Assembly: GCF_000425805.1 (NCBI RefSeq)
Contig: NZ_AUED01000011.1
Coordinates: forward strand, 1 to 64,000
Source of the DNA: Pseudomonas vranovensis DSM 16006
GTDB taxonomy: Bacteria; Pseudomonadota; Gammaproteobacteria; Pseudomonadales; Pseudomonadaceae
Direction: 5' to 3'
Length of the DNA: 64,000 bases
A program made the position numbers and the translations under genes. The notes beneath the pieces were generated by a model. That model saw only the letters and a list, made by a program, of their open reading frames with translations, was not told where the DNA came from and ran no database searches. Below are positions 59,057 through 64,000 of the stretch, piece by piece (the first letter of the stretch is position 1; each line of letters opens with the position of its first letter).

Positions 59057-60559
59057 ATGGCGTTGGATCTGACCAGTATCGTGCTGGGTATCGTGGCGGC
59101 CGCTGTGCCGTGCCTGGGGTGGGTGTTTCAGCAGCAGCGCCGGTTTGCCGCCCGTGAAGCGCAGGCGGCATTGCTGGAGGAGCGATTGAGCAGTGCCCAG
59201 ATGGCCCAGGAAGGCTTGCTCGCTCAGCTCGATGCCAGTCGTGACGAAATCAGCGACCTGAGCCAGGCCAATGCCGCCAAGCAAGCGACCCTTGCCGCCC
59301 AGGCCCGTGAGCTGGAGCTGTTGCAGATCGATCGTGACAATGCCCGCGATGCCGCCCACGCCTGGCAGATCGAACGCACCGCCCGTGAAGCCGAACTGCG
59401 GCGCCTCGATGCCCACAGCGCAGCCCTGAGTGCCGAATTGCGCGAACAGCAGGACAGCCATCAGCAGCGCCTGGCCGACCTGCAGGGCTCGCGTGATGAG
59501 CTGCGCGCCCAATTCGCTGAAATGGCCACCAAGATCTTCGATGAGCGCGAGCAACGCTTCGCCCAGACCAGCCAGCAGCATCTCGGCCAACTGCTCGATC
59601 CGCTCAAGGAGCGCATCCAGGCCTTTGAAAAACGCGTTGAAGACAGCTACCAGCAAGAGGCCCGGGAACGCTTCTCCCTGGCCAAGGAGCTGGAGCGCCT
59701 GCAGCAACTCAACCTGCGCCTGAGCGATGAAGCCAACAACCTGACGCAGGCCCTCAAGGGCCAGAAGACCCAGGGCAACTGGGGCGAGCTTATTCTCGAG
59801 CGAGTGCTGGAGCACGCAGGCCTGGAGAAGGGGCGTGAATACCAGACCCAGGTCAGCCTCAAGAGTGCCGACGGTGAGCGCTTCCAGCCCGACGTCTTGA
59901 TCATGCTGCCGGGCGACAAGCAGGTGGTGGTCGATTCCAAGGTCAGCCTGACCGCCTACCAGCAGTATGTTGCGGCTGACGACAGCGAGATTGCCCAAGC
60001 GGCGCTCAAGCAACATGTGCTGTCGTTGCGCAACCATGTCAAAGGATTGTCGGGCAAGGATTACAACCGCCTGGAAGGGCTGCACAGCCTCGACTTCGTG
60101 CTGCTCTTCGTGCCTATCGAAGCAGCGTTTTCTGCTGCGCTGCAAGCCGAGCCGAACCTGTTCCAGGAAGCCTTCGACCGGCAGATCGTGATTGTCAGCC
60201 CCACTACTTTGCTGGCCACCCTGCGAGTTATCGACAGCCTCTGGAAGCAGGAGCGCCAGAGTCAGAATGCTCGGGAAATCGCCGAGCGTGCCGGCTGGCT
60301 CTATGACAAGTTCGTGCTGTTCATCCAGGACCTGGACGAACTGGGCAACCGCCTTCAGCAGGTCGACAAGGCCTACAGCGCGGCACGCAACAAGCTCTGC
60401 GAAGGGCGTGGCAACCTGATCAGCCGCAGCGAGCAGCTCAAGCTCCTGGGCGCGCGGGCCAGCAAGAGCCTGCCGGCCGATCTGCTGGAGCGGGCCATGG
60501 GCGAGGGCGACCCGCTGTCTGCCAGCGCCCTTACTGGACCAGGCTCAGATGCCGATTGA
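59057..60559 (+). CDS. rmuC: DNA recombination protein RmuC
   Basis: RmuC limits inversions at short repeats in E. coli. The 500-residue protein has an N-terminal membrane anchor (LTSIVLGIVAAAVPCLGWVF), a long coiled coil (about residues 30-200) and the nuclease-like RmuC domain with QGNWGELILERVLEHAGLEKGREY and FQPDVLIMLPGDKQVVVDSKVSL. The ATG is used; GTG codons just upstream are possible. Its end overlaps the stop of the convergent hybrid kinase gene by 29 bases. Confidence 0.93.
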   Translation: MALDLTSIVLGIVAAAVPCLGWVFQQQRRFAAREAQAALLEERLSSAQMAQEGLLAQLDASRDEISDLSQANAAKQATLAAQARELELLQIDRDNARDAAHAWQIERTAREAELRRLDAHSAALSAELREQQDSHQQRLADLQGSRDELRAQFAEMATKIFDEREQRFAQTSQQHLGQLLDPLKERIQAFEKRVEDSYQQEARERFSLAKELERLQQLNLRLSDEANNLTQALKGQKTQGNWGELILERVLEHAGLEKGREYQTQVSLKSADGERFQPDVLIMLPGDKQVVVDSKVSLTAYQQYVAADDSEIAQAALKQHVLSLRNHVKGLSGKDYNRLEGLHSLDFVLLFVPIEAAFSAALQAEPNLFQEAFDRQIVIVSPTTLLATLRVIDSLWKQERQSQNAREIAERAGWLYDKFVLFIQDLDELGNRLQQVDKAYSAARNKLCEGRGNLISRSEQLKLLGARASKSLPADLLERAMGEGDPLSASALTGPGSDAD

Positions 60560-63500
60560 GCAGGGCGCGCAAGGCGGCCGGCTTGACCGGCTTGGCCAGG
60601 TAGTCGAGGCCGGCGGCGTGAACCTGGGCAATCATCTCGCGGCGCCCATCGGCACTGATCACCACCCCCGGCACCGGCTCACCCAGGCGGGTGCGTAGCC
60701 AGGCCATCAGTTCGGTGCCGGTGTCGCCGTCATCCAGGTGGTAGTCAACCAGCGCCAGATGCGGGCGCAGCCCTTCTGCGAGCAGGGCCTCGCACTCCTG
60801 GCGGTTGCGGGCGGTGTGTACCTTGCAACCCCAGCGGCTGAGCAGGCTGCTCATGCCGATGAGGATGCTGTCCTCGTTGTCGACACACAGCACCTGCAGG
60901 CCTGCCAGCGGTTGTCCGGCCTGTTCGGTCGGAGTAGCCACCGCCGCGGCAGGGGCAGTAGCCAGGGGCACACTGACCCGGAATACGCTGCCCTTGCCGG
61001 GCCAGGAGCGCACTTCCAGTGGATGGCCGAGTACCCGGCACAAGCCATCGGCAATTGCCAGGCCAAGGCCCAGGCCTTTTTCGGCGCGGGTCTGATGGCT
61101 GTCCAGGCGTTTGAATTCCTCGAAGATCACCTGCAGCTTGTCATCGGCAATGCCAGGGCCGCGGTCCCAGACTTCCAGCCAGAGCGTGTCGCCCTGGCGG
61201 CGCACGCCCAGCAGAATCGGGCTCTTTCCATAGCGGAAGGCATTGGTCAGGAAGTTCTGCAGAATCCGCCGTAGCAGTTTCATGTCGCTCTGTACCCGCA
61301 GGCGGCTGCTGCGCAGGCGGAAGTCCAGGCCTTGTTGCTGGGCCAATACCTTGAACTCGGCGCCCAGGGTGTCGAACAGCTCATTGAGGGCAAAAGGCTT
61401 GGGGTCGGGGGTGATCTTGCCGTTTTCCAGGCGCGAGATATCCAGCAGGTCGCTGATCAACTCTTCGGCCGAACGCAGTGAACTGTCCATGTGCTGGACC
61501 AGTTGCTGGGCGTCAGCCGACAACCCTTCGCCCTGGTGGGAGAGGGCAGCGGAGAACAGCCGCGCGGCGTTCAGCGGTTGCATCAGGTCATGGCTGACGG
61601 CGGCCAGGAAGCGAGTCTTGGATTGGTTGGCGGCCTCGGCATGGCTTTTCGCTTCGGTCAGTGCCTGGTTCAGTTGCGAGAGCTCGTGGGTACGCTCGGT
61701 CACCCGCTGCTCCAGGCCCTCGTTGGCTTCCTTGAGCGCTTGTTCGGCCTCGCGGAAGGGGGTGATGTCGGTGAAGCTCATGACGAACCCGCCGCCGGGC
61801 ATGGGGTTGCCGATCAGCTCGATCACCCGGCCATTGGGGAACAGGCGCTCGGAGGTGTGCGCGCGGCCCTGGCGCATCCAGTGCAGGCGCCGGGCAACAT
61901 GGACCTGGGCTTCGCCCGGGCCGCACAGGCCGCGTTCGGCGTTGTAGCGGATGATGTCGGCGATGGGCCGGCCGACGCTGATCAGGCCGTCTGGGTAGTT
62001 GAACAGCTCCAGGTAGCGACGGTTCCAGGCCACCAGGCGCAGGTTCTGGTCGACCACGCTGATGCCCTGGCTGATGTTCTCGATCGCGCCCTGCAACAGG
62101 GCTCGGTTGAACTGCAGCACCTCCGAGGCTTCGTCGGCGATGCGCACCACATCTTCAAGCTGCATGTCGCGGCCTTCGATGGCTGCCTTGACCACGGCGC
62201 GGGTCGAAGAGGCGCCCAGCACACCGGCAAGCAGGCGTTCGGTGTGTTCGATCCAGTCGCCGTCGGCATTCTGGTTGGGGTTGAAACCCTTGCCCTGGCG
62301 ATAGGCAAAGCGAATAAAGCTCTGGCGTGCCCGCTCTTCACCGACAAAGCGCGCGGCCAGATGAAGCAGGTCGTCGATCTGCACCGCCAGCAACGAGCGG
62401 CTGCTGGGCCGGGCGCTGGTTTGCTGGCCGATGAAGCGACCGGCCTGCCAGTGCTCGGAGACCCGCGTGCGAGAAAGAATCGAGACCCAGGCGAACAGGG
62501 TGAAGTTGCCTGCCAGCGACAGCACCACCCCTTGGGTCAACGGTGTGATCGGCAGGTCCAGCGGATTGCCATGCAACCAGGCAAGACCCGGGAACAGGTC
62601 CAGCGACCAGCCCACGCTATGGGCGGCAATCGGCAGTACCAGGGTGTAGAACCAGAGGAAGATTCCGGCGGCCAGGCCGGCAAACACGCCGCGACGGTTG
62701 GCCTGTTTCCAGTACAGGGCGCCGAGCATGGCCGGCGTCAGTTGGGTCACCGCGGCGAAGGCGATCTGGCCGATGGTTGCCAGGCTTGCTGTGGAGCCCA
62801 GCAGGCGGTAGCTCACATACGCCAGCAGGAGGATGGCGACAATGGTCACCCGGCGTACCGAGAGCATCCAGTGGCGGAACACTTCGAATGGCCGCTCGGC
62901 GTTGTTGCGGCGCAACAGCCAGGGCAGCAGCATGTCGTTGGAAACCATGGTCGACAGCGCCACGCTGGCCACGATCACCATGCCGGTTGCCGCCGAGGCG
63001 CCACCGATGAAAGCCAGCAGCGCCAGCGCCGGGTGGGCTTCGGCCAGGGGCAGGCTGATGACGAAGGAATCGGGGATCACCGATGCCGGCAGCAGCATCT
63101 GCCCGGCCAGGGCGATCGGCACCACGAACAGTGCGGCGAGAATCAGGTAGGCGGGGAACACCCAGCGGGCCAGGCGCAGGTCTTGCGGCTCGATGTTCTC
63201 GACCACGGTGACGTGGAACTGCCGCGGCAGGCAGATGATCGCCATCATCGCCACCCCGGTCTGCACCACCATGGACGGCCAGTTGATGGTTTCCTGCCAG
63301 TAGGTTTCCAGGCGCGGGGCAAGCCTGGCCTGGGTGAACAGGTCGTCGAAACCGTCATACAGGTTGAAAGTCACGAAGGCGCCGACGGCCAGGAAGGCCA
63401 ACAGCTTGACCAGCGACTCGAAGGCAATGGCCAGGACCATGCCACGGTGGTGTTCGGTCACGTCCAGGCTGCGAGTACCGAAGACAATGGTGAACAGCGC

Positions 63501-64000
63501 CAGCACCAGCGATATCACCAGCGCGGTGTCCTGCACCCGGCTGCCGGTGGCATCGGCACTGGCACCGATCAGCAGGTTGACGCCCAGTACGATGCCCTTG
63601 AGCTGCAAGGCGATATAGGGCAGCACCCCGACCAGGCAGATCAGCGCCACCACCACGGCCAGCGTCTGGGACTTGCCGTAGCGGGCGGCGATGAAGTCGG
63701 CAATCGAGGTGATGTTTTCCTGTTTGCTGATCAGCACCATCTTCTGCAGCACCCAGGGGGCGAACAGCAGCAACAGCACCGGGCCCAGGTAGATCGGCAG
63801 GAATGCCCAGAGTTGTTCGGCGGCCTGGCCGACGGCGCCAAAGAAGGTCCAGCTGGTGCAATACACGGCCAGCGACAGGCTGTACACCCAGGCGCGCAGG
63901 CGCGGGGGCAGCGGCGTACTGCGACGGTCGCCATAGAATGCGATAGCGAACATGATGGCCATATAGGCCAGGGCGACCACGGCGATCAGCCCACTGGACA
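60531..64000 (-). CDS. Hybrid sensor kinase with sodium/solute symporter domain (CrbS/MxtR type), 5' end missing
   Basis: The gene runs off the right edge; 1149 residues from an internal GTG, and a few more codons up to base 64000, are visible. The N-terminal half is a PutP-type symporter domain of about twelve to thirteen helices. A PAS-like region, a coiled coil, the His in FLAAVSHDLMQPLNAARLF, the ATPase motifs (ENGKI..., VWDRGPGIA, GLGLGLAIA) and a C-terminal receiver with Asp in LALVDYHLDDGDTG follow. This layout is that of CrbS/MxtR, the sensor of the acetate-utilisation system. The regulator CrbR is not in the window. Confidence 0.85.
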   Translation of the reverse strand, partial: SSGLIAVVALAYMAIMFAIAFYGDRRSTPLPPRLRAWVYSLSLAVYCTSWTFFGAVGQAAEQLWAFLPIYLGPVLLLLFAPWVLQKMVLISKQENITSIADFIAARYGKSQTLAVVVALICLVGVLPYIALQLKGIVLGVNLLIGASADATGSRVQDTALVISLVLALFTIVFGTRSLDVTEHHRGMVLAIAFESLVKLLAFLAVGAFVTFNLYDGFDDLFTQARLAPRLETYWQETINWPSMVVQTGVAMMAIICLPRQFHVTVVENIEPQDLRLARWVFPAYLILAALFVVPIALAGQMLLPASVIPDSFVISLPLAEAHPALALLAFIGGASAATGMVIVASVALSTMVSNDMLLPWLLRRNNAERPFEVFRHWMLSVRRVTIVAILLLAYVSYRLLGSTASLATIGQIAFAAVTQLTPAMLGALYWKQANRRGVFAGLAAGIFLWFYTLVLPIAAHSVGWSLDLFPGLAWLHGNPLDLPITPLTQGVVLSLAGNFTLFAWVSILSRTRVSEHWQAGRFIGQQTSARPSSRSLLAVQIDDLLHLAARFVGEERARQSFIRFAYRQGKGFNPNQNADGDWIEHTERLLAGVLGASSTRAVVKAAIEGRDMQLEDVVRIADEASEVLQFNRALLQGAIENISQGISVVDQNLRLVAWNRRYLELFNYPDGLISVGRPIADIIRYNAERGLCGPGEAQVHVARRLHWMRQGRAHTSERLFPNGRVIELIGNPMPGGGFVMSFTDITPFREAEQALKEANEGLEQRVTERTHELSQLNQALTEAKSHAEAANQSKTRFLAAVSHDLMQPLNAARLFSAALSHQGEGLSADAQQLVQHMDSSLRSAEELISDLLDISRLENGKITPDPKPFALNELFDTLGAEFKVLAQQQGLDFRLRSSRLRVQSDMKLLRRILQNFLTNAFRYGKSPILLGVRRQGDTLWLEVWDRGPGIADDKLQVIFEEFKRLDSHQTRAEKGLGLGLAIADGLCRVLGHPLEVRSWPGKGSVFRVSVPLATAPAAAVATPTEQAGQPLAGLQVLCVDNEDSILIGMSSLLSRWGCKVHTARNRQECEALLAEGLRPHLALVDYHLDDGDTGTELMAWLRTRLGEPVPGVVISADGRREMIAQVHAAGLDYLAKPVKPAALRALLNRHLSLVQ

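Overview
The window is a chromosomal segment of a Pseudomonas, most like the P. putida group. This rests on gene content and order (nrdAB beside an RstAB-like pair; pcpS-oprH-phoPQ-dctA; ldhA-gacS-pirRS-cysM-rlmD-relA-mazG; purMN; hda; a cobO-to-cobS operon), on REP palindromes carrying the GGCAAGCCCGCTCC core typical of that group, and on the GC-rich codon use. No rRNA, tRNA or CRISPR array was found. Most of it is core genome. The only clear mobile DNA is the end of an IS3-family element at the left edge, next to a small AT-richer Xre regulator gene.

Layout. 1-0.75 kb: IS3 transposase end and Xre regulator with an 18-bp palindrome. 0.9-5.3 kb: class Ia ribonucleotide reductase (nrdB, nrdA, minus strand) behind a long leader with paired NrdR-like boxes and a DnaA box. 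6-8.9 kb: response regulator, histidine kinase and FhuF-type ferric reductase in one overlapping operon. 8.9-14.1 kb: pcpS, oprH-phoP-phoQ with a PhoP-type promoter, and dctA with a sigma-54 promoter. 14.2-21.1 kb: sprT, a Yip1 protein, ttcA, a Tag-family glycosylase, DUF2069-wrbA-arsC, a TlpA lipoprotein, a META lipoprotein, a CxxC protein and ldhA. 21.2-23.9 kb: gacS, interrupted by an in-frame amber codon. 24.1-32.4 kb: pirR-pirS-like genes, cysM, rlmD, relA, mazG and a DUF2058 gene. 32.4-42.1 kb: a small protein, DUF3108, purN-purM, DUF2066, an AI-2E-family permease, hda, two NlpC/P60 lipoproteins, a PQQ-type sugar dehydrogenase and a 192-residue protein. 42.3-51.4 kb: a cobalamin riboswitch and the late cobalamin operon cobO-cobB-bluB-cobD-cobC-cobQ-cobU-cobT-phosphatase-cobS. 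51.5-57.6 kb: marR-MFS with a coupled 40-residue protein, a periplasmic glutathione peroxidase, DUF2798 and a divergent LysR, a FadL-type porin and two small unknowns. 57.6-64 kb: a 0.96-kb gene-poor stretch, a Sel1-like protein, rmuC, and the 3' part of a CrbS/MxtR-type transporter-kinase-receiver hybrid that runs off the right edge.

The main observation is gacS. The codon for the conserved receiver-domain lysine, just after GMDDYLT, reads TAG, while the frame stays open beyond it through the whole Hpt domain. The strain sequenced is therefore predicted to lack GacS output to GacA, a lesion known from spontaneous Pseudomonas variants. Other points: a 52-residue open frame whose ribosome site sits in a hairpin directly after the B12 aptamer and whose end overlaps cobO; a kinase/regulator operon ending in FhuF; paired MarR operators with a possibly leaderless marR; and an inverted DnaA-box pair in the 57.6-58.6 kb gap. 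No clearly new multi-gene defence or biosynthetic system was recognised.
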